This document shows, one piece after another, positions 50,076 through 58,683 of a DNA stretch of 64,000 nucleotides. Under the pieces are notes generated by a model. The model was not told the origin of the DNA and ran no database searches. It saw only the letters and a list, made by a program, of their open reading frames with translations. The position numbers and the translations under genes are program-made. The DNA is taken from contig OZ250155.1 of assembly GCA_965237775.1 (NCBI GenBank), positions 3,534,001 through 3,598,000 of the forward strand, read 5' to 3'. The stretch comes from CATOSP01 sp965237775. GTDB taxonomy: Bacteria; Chloroflexota; Dehalococcoidia; Lucifugimonadales; UBA3495. Positions within the stretch are counted from its first letter, which is position 1. The number at the start of each line of letters is the position of its first letter.

Positions 50076-52167
50076 CTACAGGAAGTCCTGGGAACGGGTT
50101 TTTGGACAATTGGCAATCCTGTCGAGGCAGTGCAAGGGCAGCCGGGTGTAGGGCTCCGGCGGCGGACGCCATACGTCACCCGACACGCCACGCTCCTCGA
50201 ACAGTTCCAGGTCGGAGGTGAACAGGGGGACGCGGTGCGACCCGGCGGCGTTGACGAAGGCTTCCTAGGCCTCGGGGGTCTCGAACACGAACAGCACCAG
50301 GGGGAGCTGCCCACCGTGGTCACACTCCGGCCAACCGCTGTCGAAGTACCGCCGATAGTTTTCCAGGCGGGCGCGAACCCGCTTGGGGGTGATGGCGCGG
50401 CGCTCGAACTCCAGCAGGCAGTAGCGGTAGCCGTCGCGCAGGTCCAGGATGAAGGATGCGCCGGGGTGGACGACGTAGTTGGTTCCGTGGTAGTAGTGGC
50501 CGATGCTGGAGCGGGAGGTGGGCAGCAGATCCAGGACGCAGTAATCCTGGGAACGGGCAGCCTCGGCGGTGAGAGCGGCGGCGAAGCCGGTGAGGGCGTC
50601 ATGGTGTTCCATCTGGGATGCGATGGCGAGGAAGGCGCTCCCGGCGTAGCGCCGGGCTTGTCCGTTGCGGGGTCTCCGTTGGCGGGGACTCCACCGGCCC
50701 AGGACCATCCTCACGGCGGCCCGGTCTCGGCGGGCCAGGTATTCCAGCCCGTCGTTGGTGAGGACGTGGCGCGGCCCATCGGTACGCACGAGGCCGGGTT
50801 GCTTCAGTGAGCTGATCACCTGGTTGGCGCGGCGGCGGGTGACGCCGCCTATCAGCCCCATGAGCTGCTCAGTGGTGCACAGGGGCCAGGCGGCCAGCAG
50901 GTCCAGGTCTTCTTTCTCGGCGCGGGTCAGCTGCACGGCGAGGGCCGATTTTAGATCCTGAGACGGGTTTGGCAGGGTGGCCCGCAGGTGGCTGGGGTAC
51001 AGGGCGTCCGGGTCCGGTGTGGGCTTCTTGGGTGTATTGAAGCCGTACCTGCGGCGGTCCGCTTCCGAGCTTTCCACCAGCCGCTCCGTCCCGGCTGCGA
51101 TGTCGTTCAGGGACGCATTGGGGGCGACCGTGACCGGCGGGTTCCCCCCCATCCCGTTGCCGCATTGCTCCCAGACCACGCCCCGATGGTCTCCGGCCAG
51201 CAGTTCCCCCTCGGTGGCTACGAAAGTTGTCTGGTGCTCGGTCGGGCTGCCCAGGGTCCGGACGGCCCGCCGGATGGCTTGGTCGGAGTGGGTCAGCACC
51301 AGGGTGACGGTGGGGCGCTGGCAGTAGCGCAGGTTCTCCATGGTTCTCAGGCGGTATCTCAGATTGGCCGAGGGCAGCGTCGCTCCTTGCCTCACGATGC
51401 CCACGGAACGGCCTTCTGAGAGCGCTACCAGCAGGTCGTAGGCCCCTGGCGGTAGTGGTCCACGCGGACCGGCTTGTTTGGTGGGTCAGCGTCCGCGATT
51501 AGAGCGGCGACGTGGTAGAGCACGGCCACGGCGTCGAGGCGCTCGACCAGCAGCCGGAACCACTCTTTGGACACCGGGTACTCGCTGAGGAAGCGTTCCG
51601 TTCCGTGTTCGGTCATCGCGGTGGCGCTGATGCCCTGCTCCGTGGGGAAGTAGCGGCGCATTGGGCGTAGCCCCAAGCTGCCCTGATAGTGAGACGCCGA
51701 GTCCGCCAGGCCCATCTCCGCCAGCTTCTCCAGCCGGTCGCGCAGGGTTGACGCCGGAACCCGTCCGAAGCGGGCCAGCTCCTTCACCGTGGCCAGCGGT
51801 GCGGCGCAGAGCAGCCACAGGGCGTCCTCTAGGCCCTGGGACAGGGGGCGAGTCCAAGCGCCCGGTTCCGTTCCGTGGCCAGCGCATTGTCAATTAGCCA
51901 CTGACTGGCCGCTTCCGAGGTTCTTGCCCTGGCAACCAATCGCTCTGTCGGTGCTTCTATGACTTCAGCGCTGCAGCCCACGGCGTCCAGCACCGCCTGG
52001 GGGACCGCTCGGCCCGTGTGTTCCCGTTCCAGGAAGCGCCAGAGCGTTTGGCGGGACACGCCCAAGGACCTGGTCGTCTGCCCCAGGCCATGCCACAGCA
52101 CGTGGGCGCGCACGTAGCGGCGGAAGGCGTCGTTGAGCTCTTTGTTCCCCAACGCCTTCTTGCTCAA
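50076..52167 (-). pseudogene. Replication-relaxation family gene broken by two frameshifts and a stop
   Basis: Three pieces form one protein. Piece 1 (52167 to about 51840) is a HTH domain: KELNDAFRRYVRAHVLWHGLG, then TTRSLGVSRQTLWRFLERE. Piece 2 (about 51840 to 51448) reads LEDALWLLCAAPLATVKELARFGRVPASTLRDRLEKLAEMGL and continues to VDHYRQGP. Piece 3 reads DLLVALSEGRSVGIVRQGATLPSANLRYR and holds the second winged-helix and the nuclease-like replication-relaxation domain to FVFETPEA. A TAG at 50265 then interrupts an open frame, EAFVNAAGSHRVPLFTSDLELFEERG, that goes on to 50076. Replication-relaxation proteins belong to integrative and conjugative elements, so this is a relic of one. Confidence 0.75.
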
Positions 52168-52213
52168 GGCTGGCGGTGTGGGCTACTTCGTTTTCATTTT
52201 GCATCCTCCGTTT

Positions 52214-52236
52214 ACAGTGGACTAACACTCCATTGT
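52214..52236. promoter_or_regulatory. Dyad-symmetric candidate operator upstream of the HTH gene
   Basis: ACAGTGGA and TCCATTGT, separated by 7 nt, form an imperfect inverted repeat (7 of 8 positions). It lies just upstream of the leftward HTH/replication-relaxation gene, next to a GGAGG ribosome binding site, and could bind the encoded HTH domain. Confidence 0.35.
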
Positions 52237-53033
52237 CCAGGAGAAAGACGTTGAAGACAGTGCCTTGCAGGGCATTGTTTTTGGGCAGTTTTGTGGTATC
52301 AGGTCGGCGTCGGCAGGACGCGCAAACCCACTCTTGCAGGGCGGGCGTTTCGGGGGACCGGCGGTGTTGAGGGGGAGAGCGAAGTCAGATCACCGGGCCG
52401 GACTGATTGGCGTCCGGGAGCGGGCCGTCGGTTCCGCGAGGTGGGCACCGTGGGATGGCGACAGGGCCGGTTCGCGGTTGGGGTTTACGAGGTCGGGTGC
52501 CCAGTCTGCTTTGTTTCCGCCCTATGGGAGCAAGCGATTTCAGATGCCAACGGGTTGCCGGGATGCTGGACTGGTGTCGCCCCTGACGCGCCAGACTACG
52601 ATCGCTGCGGAGGGTTTTCCCAGTGGCTGGGTTGTAAGGGAATTGGGGACGCATTGCAGAATGCAAGCGGGGCCGTTTCCAACGGGGATTGGGCGAAATC
52701 GGGGGGTCCGGGAGGGTGATCCCGGCGGGAAGATAGTTGACGGTCTGTGGCAACTCTATTGCAGCGATTGCATTGTAGAAGTTGCGGTTTCGGGGCGTGG
52801 GTGACGTGTTGCGGAACAGCTTCGAATAACGGGCGTCCCGCCCTATCGGACCGAGTTCCCGGCGTCCTGGTCACCAGCTAACGGATGCGGCTTTTTGCTG
52901 TCCGAAAATCGCCGGGTGGTGTAGAATAACGTCCGTAAAATAACTCCTTTGAGGGTGAATCAAAGAGTGGCGATGCTAGCCCGTCGGACTGCCGGGGAGC
53001 GGGCCGGGGTTGCCGCCAACTGCCAGGTGCGAA
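52237..53033. other. 797-bp interval, no gene recognised
   Basis: Open frames are present on both strands, but their translations are Gly/Arg-rich shadow-like sequence without motifs or ribosome binding sites. A TAGAAT near 52924 could be a -10 box for the Uma2 gene. No iterons or AT-rich origin-like segment is evident. Confidence 0.45.
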
Positions 53034-53771
53034 ATGACCACACCCGAGACCTGCGCCAAGACTTCCCAAATCCAAAGCCCCTTCGTGTTCCCGGACCCGC
53101 CGGAGCGCGAACCCACCGATATGACTAGCTTTGACCGCCTGAGCGCCACCGGCAACGTTTATCACCTTATCCAGCACCTGGGGAACCCCGAAACCACCCT
53201 GGTGGCCGGTGAGCATTACGTCAGCACCGTGCCGGTCGAGGACATGACCGGAGTGCGCTACCCCGACCTGTTCGTGGCCTTCGACGTGGACCCGGCGGCC
53301 TACCGGCGGAGCAATGCCTACGTCATCTCGGAGCAGAGGAAGCCGCCGGACTTCGCGCTGGAAATCGCGTCCCGGCGCACCGGCGGCGAGGACACCGGGC
53401 CGAAGCGGGAAGCCTACGCCGCCCTGGGCATTGGGGAATACTGGCGGTTTGACGAGACGGGCCGGCATCACGGGGCGCGGCTGGCCGGGGAACGGCTGGT
53501 GGACGGGGTGTACGTTGCCATTGAGATTGAGGAACTTCCGGACGGCGGTTTGCAGGGGTACAGCGCCGCGCTGGACCTGAACATCCGGTGGGAGCGGAGG
53601 GAATTGGTGTTTTACGACCCTGGCCCGGGCCGGCCCATCGCTACCCTCAAAGACGAGCGGGGGGCCCGCGCCGCCGCCGAGGCGGAACGCAGCGTCGAGC
53701 GGGAGGCCCGCGCCGCCGCCGAAGCCCGCGTCCGCGAACTGGAAGAGCTGCTCCGGCGCCGGAATCCCTGA
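53034..53771 (+). CDS. Uma2 family endonuclease with C-terminal coiled coil
   Basis: A 245-residue Uma2-type restriction-fold protein, intact in contrast to the relic at 1087. VRYPDLFVAFDVDPAAYRR carries the P-D catalytic Asp, PPDFALEIASRRTGGEDTGPKREAYAALGIGEYWRFD the E-x-A-S and K residues, and LQGYSAALDLNIRWERRELVFYDPGPGRPI the usual end of the core. The last ~50 residues are a coiled coil with the near-repeat EREARAAAEA, common in cyanobacterial and Chloroflexota members. An ATG at 53034 gives MTTPETC. The stop at 53769 is immediately followed, in the same frame, by the IS1-like remnant. Confidence 0.82.
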   Translation: MTTPETCAKTSQIQSPFVFPDPPEREPTDMTSFDRLSATGNVYHLIQHLGNPETTLVAGEHYVSTVPVEDMTGVRYPDLFVAFDVDPAAYRRSNAYVISEQRKPPDFALEIASRRTGGEDTGPKREAYAALGIGEYWRFDETGRHHGARLAGERLVDGVYVAIEIEELPDGGLQGYSAALDLNIRWERRELVFYDPGPGRPIATLKDERGARAAAEAERSVEREARAAAEARVRELEELLRRRNP

Positions 53772-54420
53772 CGCACCCACAGCCACCGCCTAGGCGTCGA
53801 GGGCAAGCAGACTTGCCGCTGCGGTCAGTGTCTCTACCACTTCACCCAAGGGTCGCAACGCCCGCACCAGCCGGAGAAGGTCAAGAACCTGGCGGTGGCG
53901 ATGTACAGCGTTGGCAGCAGTATGGAGGCCATCAGCCGGGTGCTGGAGGTGAAAGGGGAAACGGTCTATTCCTGGGTCAAGAAAGCCCTTTGGGCTTGGG
54001 AGTTGCTGCGCATCCTGGCGAAGCAGAAAGGAAGGCGCACCCCAGGGCAGAGGCCTGCCAAGCTAATATCCTTTGACAAGATGTGGGCTTACTTGGGGGC
54101 GCGGCGGCGGGACAAGCGCCGGGAATGCTGGATCTGGACGGCAGTAGTGGAGGAATGGGACGGCCGACGCTGGCGGACTTCGAGGTGGGAGACCGCAGCG
54201 AAGCCACCTTCCTAAAGCTGTACGGGCGGCTGCCGGAGGCGGAGCAATCACGGAACGACGGTTACCGGGCATATGACTGGCTGCCAGCCAAGAAGCACAA
54301 GGGGGCAAGGGCGGAGCGGTGAACCGGAACTAAGGTCTGGATTCCCGGTGACGGTACAAGCTGAACCGTCGGCCTTAGCTGGACTTTGTACAAACACTAG
54401 ACAAAATAAAAGAACAGGGT
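53772..54420 (+). pseudogene. IS1-like transposase remnant
   Basis: The open frame after the Uma2 stop encodes THSHRLGVEGKQTCRCGQC (zinc-ribbon half), YHFTQGSQRPHQPEKVKNL, AVAMYSVGSSMEAISRVLEVKGETVYSWVKKAL (HTH) and KLISFDKMWAYLGARRRDKRRECWIWTAVVEEWDG with the first catalytic Asp. A frameshift near 54165 leads to LADFEVGDRSEATFLKLYGRLPEAEQ and YRAYDWLPAKKHK, then a further shift and stops. No start codon remains: the first zinc-ribbon cysteines are missing where Uma2 ends. A dead, 5'-truncated IS1-family gene. Confidence 0.72.
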
Positions 54421-54457
54421 AAGCTAACTTGGTCTACTCCTCATGAAAGGACAAGTT

Positions 54458-54610
54458 ATGCTCACCCTGCCGGATACCATTATATCTTTACTCACACCCT
54501 TTTCGACGCTGTTCCGTCGCAGAACCTGGTTGAAATCCCAACTGCTTCTGGTTGGCGCCATCCTAGCCCCTGGCAAGCGAACCGTGACATCGGCGTTGCG
54601 CGTGATGGGA
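54458..54610 (+). pseudogene. DDE transposase N-terminal fragment (IS701/IS4-like)
   Basis: MLTLPDTIISLLTPFSTLFRR, then TWLKSQLLLVGAILAPGKRTVTSALRVMGL matches the start of a transposase type whose N-terminus reads LAPF..LFS-R-W....LLVGAILAPG-RTV..ALRVMGL. After 51 codons the frame is cut at CTAG by the next element. The remainder does not reappear on its far side in this window, so the gene was lost in part. Confidence 0.65.
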
Positions 54611-54788
54611 CTAGCAGGCTGCTGAACAAAGGTGTGCACGTCCGGAATCGACGGGTCAAGTCGTTGATGCACGGGTCCTGTTGGAGGAAATTGTGCCGTT
54701 CACACGGGACTTTCAGCCCCTTCGGCTTCGCGGACCGGCCCTCTTGGGGGCACCGGGCATAGCTAGACCCAGCTAGCCCATTGTCAGG

Positions 54789-55923
54789 TCATGCCATCCG
54801 GGCTTCCGGAGTTGCCGCCGCCTGCCCCAGCAGCTTGGCCATCCGAACCAGGTTGTAGGCCGTGGCCACCAAGTTCCCCGCCAGACCAGTCCGGTCCAAT
54901 CCCCGGTAACGGGTCCGCCGGAATCCTCCCACGGTCTTCATCCAGCCAAAGATCTTCTCAACCCGTTTCCGAATCCGCTGGCTGACCGCGTACCCAGTAT
55001 GCCGGGTGGTCCGGCCATCAATGGCGCTGGACCGCCCCTTGTTGTTCTGCGCGACGTGCGGCGTTACCCCTCGCCGCCGCAGGTCCGCCACGCAGTCCCG
55101 GGTGTCGTAGCCTTTGTCTCCGCCCAGCGTTCTGGGATGAAAGCCCCGTCCCCGGGCTTGCTCCAACAGTTCCGGCACGATATCCCGCTCCGCCGTACCC
55201 GTCGCTCGGGTGGTCTGAAAGTCCACCAGCATTCCATGCCGGTTTTCCATCAGGGCGTGGGCCATGAACACCAGCCTGGCCTCCTTGCCTTTACCCTTGC
55301 GCAGCAACCGGGCCTCCGGGTCCGTAGTGCTTTGGTGGGTGGCATTGCTGCGCCGTTCCCCATGGAAGTCAACCGAGGGGTTGCCCGGGTCGGCATCGGT
55401 TGCCCTGGGCGGATCACCGTCCTTGGGTTTGAAGCTCTTCAGGCTGGCTGCCGTCTCAATCAGGGTTCCATCCACCGTGAAGCGCTCGTCCGACAGCAGG
55501 CCCTGCCGCTCCGCTTCCAGCACCACCTCGCCGAACAAAGCCTGGCCCACTCCGTGCCTCAGCAGCCGCTCCCGGTTCTTGGTGAAGGTGGTGGCATCGA
55601 AGCTGGGCTCAATCAGGTTCATATCCAGAAACCACCGGAAGAGGAGGTTGTAGTCCAACTGTTCGCAGAATGCCCGTTCACTGCGCACCGAGTACAGGGC
55701 AATCAGCAATGAAGACTTCAGCAGCCGCTCGGGCGGGATCGACGGACGGCCCACATTGGCGTACATCCGGTCCAGGTCCGGGGATAGCGCCTTCAGGGCT
55801 TGGTCCGCCAGCATCTTGATAACACGCAGGGGATGATCCGTTGGCACTCGCGTTTCCAGGTCCTCGCGTTTCCAGGTCAATGAAGGCCAGCATAGTCACC
55901 TGTGAATCATATCTCCCGCGCAT
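54789..55923 (-). CDS. IS5/IS1182 family transposase, N-terminal frame disturbed by a 16-bp duplication
   Basis: The catalytic core is open from 55878 to 54789: RPSIPPERLLKSSLLIALYSVRSERAFCEQLDYNLLFRWFLDM, DATTFTKNRERLLRHGV, FTVDGTLIETAASLKSF with the first catalytic Asp, LGGDKGYDTRDCVADL with the second, and HTGYAVSQRIRKRVEKIFGWMKTVGG with the Glu. The natural start MRGRYDSQVTMLAFIDLE (ATG 55923) is out of frame with it, because CTCGCGTTTCCAGGTC is present twice in tandem at 55847-55878. Removing one copy would restore IDLETRVPTDHPLR. A TTG at about 55880 could start a slightly short protein, so activity is uncertain. Confidence 0.82.
55847..55878. repeat. 16-bp tandem duplication inside the transposase start
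   Basis: CTCGCGTTTCCAGGTC occurs twice without spacer. As 16 is not a multiple of three, it shifts the frame of the transposase. Confidence 0.95.
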
Positions 55924-55935
55924 CGGCTCAACCTC

Positions 55936-55971
55936 CGTCCAGGGTGGCGTCCAGGGTGGCGTCCAGGGTGA
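55936..55971. repeat. Three 12-bp tandem repeats upstream of the transposase
   Basis: CGTCCAGGGTGG, CGTCCAGGGTGG and CGTCCAGGGTGA follow each other directly, just upstream of the transposase ATG and inside the element. They could arise by slippage or modulate expression. Confidence 0.85.
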
Positions 55972-56034
55972 TCCTATTTTAACCCGTTCCCTCTGGATTG
56001 TCGGGCCACGCCGGGTTTTTCAGCAGCCTGCTAG

Positions 56035-57509
56035 TACTACAACGACGGCTTTAGGGTGGCGGCTGCATCCTGCCTTCACGGCGTGCGGCGCGGCGTTTCT
56101 CGTGGGAGCGGCGCGCCCGTTCGTTGCGTAACTGCGTATCCGCCAGCCATAGCAGCAACTCATCCGGCCCGAACCGTTCCCTGGGCAGCATCTCCCGCAC
56201 CACCCGGTACACCCCCGTTTACACGAGGGCAGGCTTTGGGGCCGGGTGTTCCGGGGCATCTTTTCCCCCCCATTCCTGCTGCAAGTCCAGCAGGAATGCC
56301 CCGCCCAGCAGGCACATGGCGATATGGTGATGCCAGCCCGCCCAGCTCCGGGTCTCGTATTCGTCCAGCCCCACGTCGCCCTTCTCAGTCTCGAACTCCG
56401 TTTCAATGCGCCACCTGGAACCGCCCACGTACGCCAGGGTCTCCAGGGGAGTGCCTTCTGGGGCGTTGGACAGGTAGTAGCGAGGCTCGCTGCCGTCCAG
56501 GTTACATCGCCAGATGGCCCAGACCACCTCACCGGGCTTGCGCCTCTCGGTTACCCGCACCCGCTGGGCGCTGAAACGGTAGGTGCGGGGCCCCTGGGAT
56601 CCCTCCGCCACCGTTATCTCCCGCCAGGCCTCCTCCGGCAATTCATCACTGCGTTGCTCCATGGTCCGGCGCTGCCCATCCCGCAGCTTGGGTTTGCGGG
56701 GGCGCCCGAACCCCTGATATTCCGGATTGGTCCACGAAGGCTCCAAAGGCCAGACGGTGGCGCCGCCAGGAACGTCCAGCACGTACCACATCCCCTGAGC
56801 CGCCAGTCCCTCCCGGAAGGACGGCGACATCCCGAAGGCGTCGTCTCCGGCAACCCACTTGGCCCTGAGATGACCCAGTTCCCTGGCCCGCTCCAGCATC
56901 TCCAGGGCCAACTCCGTCTTCGAGCGGTAGCTCCCCCGCTCCTTCGGCACACCCGCCGCCGCGCATCGGCCCGGGTCCGAAGTCCAACTCTCGGGCAGAT
57001 ACAGCCGTTTGTCCACCAACGCCCGGCCCAGGGGGCTGACGTAGGCCAGAAACATCCCCGCCTGGCAGTTTGCCACCTTGCCCAGTCTCCCGCAGTACTG
57101 CCGGGCCACTCCCGCCGACTTCCTGCCCTGCTTGGGGAAGTCGCTGCCGTCGAACACCCACACCGCCTCAGGGTGAGCCAGCCTGGGGGCCAGATACTCC
57201 TGCAAGCGTCCCATCACTGCGTCATCGTCCCACCGGGCCTCGGTGAGAAAGCGCTGCAGCGCCCGTGCCGAGACGCCCACCGATTCGGAAAGATTCTCAG
57301 CGTTGCGCCGCTCCCCAGCCTGCACCAGCAGGGCCTGAAGATAGTTCCGGCTGCGTTCCCGCCATTGCTTGCGGCCAAAGGCCTGGGCGAAGAAGGCATG
57401 AAATTGCTGAAAGCCGTCGTAGACCCGCTCGAAGTTCGCCGCATCCATCACCCAAACCACCCATCACCATCTGGTCACCTATCCTACCAAATAACCCGTC
57501 GTTGTAGTA
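56035..57509 (-). mobile_element. IS701-type element bounded by CTAG
   Basis: A 1475-bp element with 14-bp terminal inverted repeats TACTACAACGACGG. CTAG flanks it on both sides (56031-56034 and 57510-57513), the left CTAG being shared with the preceding element. One leftward transposase gene fills it. Confidence 0.88.
56219..57460 (-). CDS. IS701 family transposase, probably C-terminally truncated
   Basis: A 413-residue DDE transposase. ALLVQAGERRNAENLSESVGVSARALQRFLTEARWDDDAV leads to the first catalytic Asp in VWVFDGSDFPKQGRKSAGVARQYCGRLGKVANCQAGMFLAYVS. WVAGDDAFGMSPSFREGL carries the second Asp and GSRWRIETEFETEKGDVGLDEYETRSWAGWHHHI the Glu. The frame stops at TAA (56219), yet continues open beyond it with GVYRVVREMLPRERFGPDELLLWLADTQLRNERARRSHEKR, which is the usual C-terminal end. 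The last ~60 residues are thus cut off by one nonsense codon. Confidence 0.87.
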   Translation of the reverse strand: MVWVMDAANFERVYDGFQQFHAFFAQAFGRKQWRERSRNYLQALLVQAGERRNAENLSESVGVSARALQRFLTEARWDDDAVMGRLQEYLAPRLAHPEAVWVFDGSDFPKQGRKSAGVARQYCGRLGKVANCQAGMFLAYVSPLGRALVDKRLYLPESWTSDPGRCAAAGVPKERGSYRSKTELALEMLERARELGHLRAKWVAGDDAFGMSPSFREGLAAQGMWYVLDVPGGATVWPLEPSWTNPEYQGFGRPRKPKLRDGQRRTMEQRSDELPEEAWREITVAEGSQGPRTYRFSAQRVRVTERRKPGEVVWAIWRCNLDGSEPRYYLSNAPEGTPLETLAYVGGSRWRIETEFETEKGDVGLDEYETRSWAGWHHHIAMCLLGGAFLLDLQQEWGGKDAPEHPAPKPALV

Positions 57510-57513
57510 CTAG

Positions 57514-57658
57514 TATTACAACGACGGATTATCAGACGCGGCCATTTCTGACGCGAAATTGAATCTGGGGAATTACTGGCGCAAGCCTCTTATCACGGGT
57601 GATTCGGAGTCAGACGGGAAGTATCAGCCTTCTTTTTCTGCAAACTGTCGTTGTAGTA
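57514..57658. mobile_element. 145-bp MITE-like element with IS701-type ends
   Basis: TATTACAACGACGG on the left and TACTACAACGACAG (read inward) on the right match the 14-bp ends of the neighbouring IS701-type element at 12-13 positions. CTAG flanks it at 57510-57513 and 57659-57662. The 115-bp interior has no coding capacity and does not obviously match the IS interior. It was probably mobilised in trans by the IS701-type transposase. Confidence 0.75.
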
Positions 57659-57662
57659 CTAG

Positions 57663-58503
57663 GGGGTGTCGTCAAAATAACTTGGTCCAGATGACCAGCG
57701 CTCGGATTTGGCAAATTGCCAGGAAAGACGCTGCGTTTTTGGCATATCGGGTGGCAACCCCCCGCCATTGCTTGAAGTCCAGGAATGAGTTCTCGACCAA
57801 GTGCCGCAGTTTGTACAGTGCCCGGTCGTAGTACCGTTGTTCCTTGCGATGGCTCCTGGGTGGTATCACCGGTTCCATCCCCTGGCCCTCGGCTTCGGCC
57901 ACGATGCCGTTGGTGTCGTAGCCTCGGTCTGCCAGCAGATATTCAGCTGGGATGTCGGCGATCAGCGAATGAGCCTGCGTGCAATCCGCCACCGTGCCCT
58001 CGGTCAAGATCATACGTACCGGCATGCCGTGGGAGTCCACCGCCAGGTGCAGTTTGCTGTTTAGCCCCCTTTTGTGCGGCCTATGGCTTGATTGCCTCCC
58101 CGGGCCCCAGTGCCATGAGGGTGAACCTTGATGTGGCTTGCGTCGACCATCAACCACTCAAAGTCCGGATCTTCGATGACCCGCTCCAGCAGTTGGTCCC
58201 AGACACCGCGGTCTCGCCACCGGCAAAAGCGTCTATGGGTGTTCTTCCAGTCCCCGTAATCCGGCGGCAGGTCCCGCCAGGGCGCCCCAGTACGCAGGAT
58301 CCAAAACACCGCGTTCAAGAAAAGCCGGTTATCCCGGGCTGGACGCCCCCTTTTGCCTGCTCCACCAGGCAAGTAAGGTCTCAATTGTTCCCAAACCTTG
58401 TCCGAAAGGTCGTGACGCCGATGCGCTGCCGCCATACCTCAACTCCACACACTCACACTCTCCGAAATAATCTACCATCTTGTTCCTGTTTTGACGACAC
58501 GCC
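57663..58503 (-). mobile_element. IS5-type element (IS427-like), copy 2
   Basis: An 841-bp element inverted relative to the copy at 11675-12515 and encoding identical proteins. It is flanked by CTAG on both sides (57659-57662 and 58504-58507). The left flank is the end of the MITE-like element, the right flank contains the stop codon of the ytxH-like gene. Confidence 0.9.
57672..58435 (-). CDS. IS5 family transposase, two frames, copy 2
   Basis: Frame A (58061-58435) and frame B (57672-58157) encode the same 124- and 161-residue products as the first copy, with the same A AAA GGG slippery heptamer at the overlap. The catalytic residues MVDASH, LADRGYD and VENSFLDFKQW are retained. Both copies are potentially active. 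Confidence 0.85.
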
Positions 58504-58683
58504 CTAGGCCGTCTCCCGGATGTTGGATAATGGACCCTCGGTCCTCTCCCTGAGTCTGACTGCTTGATCGGCAATGAATTCCCTGGCCTCGCTACCACTT
58601 TTCGGGGTCAGGAGCAATGCCGCAACGGCGCCGGCCACTGCTCCCGCAAGCAGGCCCGCCAGAAAATCCCCCTTGTTTCGCAT
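58504..58683 (-). CDS. YtxH domain-containing protein
   Basis: A 59-residue protein. FLAGLLAGAVAGAVAALLLTPKSGSEAREFIADQAVRL is the YtxH signature: a Gly/Ala-rich membrane segment followed by L-x-x-P-x-S-G-x-E-x-R. A short amphipathic tail ends at NIRETA. The family consists of small membrane-associated, often stress-linked proteins. GAGGAGGG lies 6 nt before the ATG. The TAG stop codon is part of the CTAG at which the IS5 element inserted, so the IS lies exactly behind the coding region. Confidence 0.8.
   Translation of the reverse strand: MRNKGDFLAGLLAGAVAGAVAALLLTPKSGSEAREFIADQAVRLRERTEGPLSNIRETA

Larger units (their letters stand above)
54615..56030 (-). mobile_element. IS5/IS1182-type element bounded by CTAG
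   Basis: A 1416-bp element with perfect 12-bp terminal inverted repeats CAGGCTGCTGAA, extended imperfectly. CTAG flanks it at 54611-54614 and 56031-56034. It carries one leftward transposase gene and interrupts the transposase fragment on its left. Confidence 0.88.

Noticed and set aside
52265..52874. Open frames in the interval before Uma2
   Set aside because: Gly/Arg-rich translations on both strands without ribosome binding sites or motifs.
57501..57530. The CCGTCGTTGTAGTA...TATTACAACGACGG palindrome as a terminator
   Set aside because: It is explained by the abutting ends of the IS701-type element and the MITE-like element around a shared CTAG.
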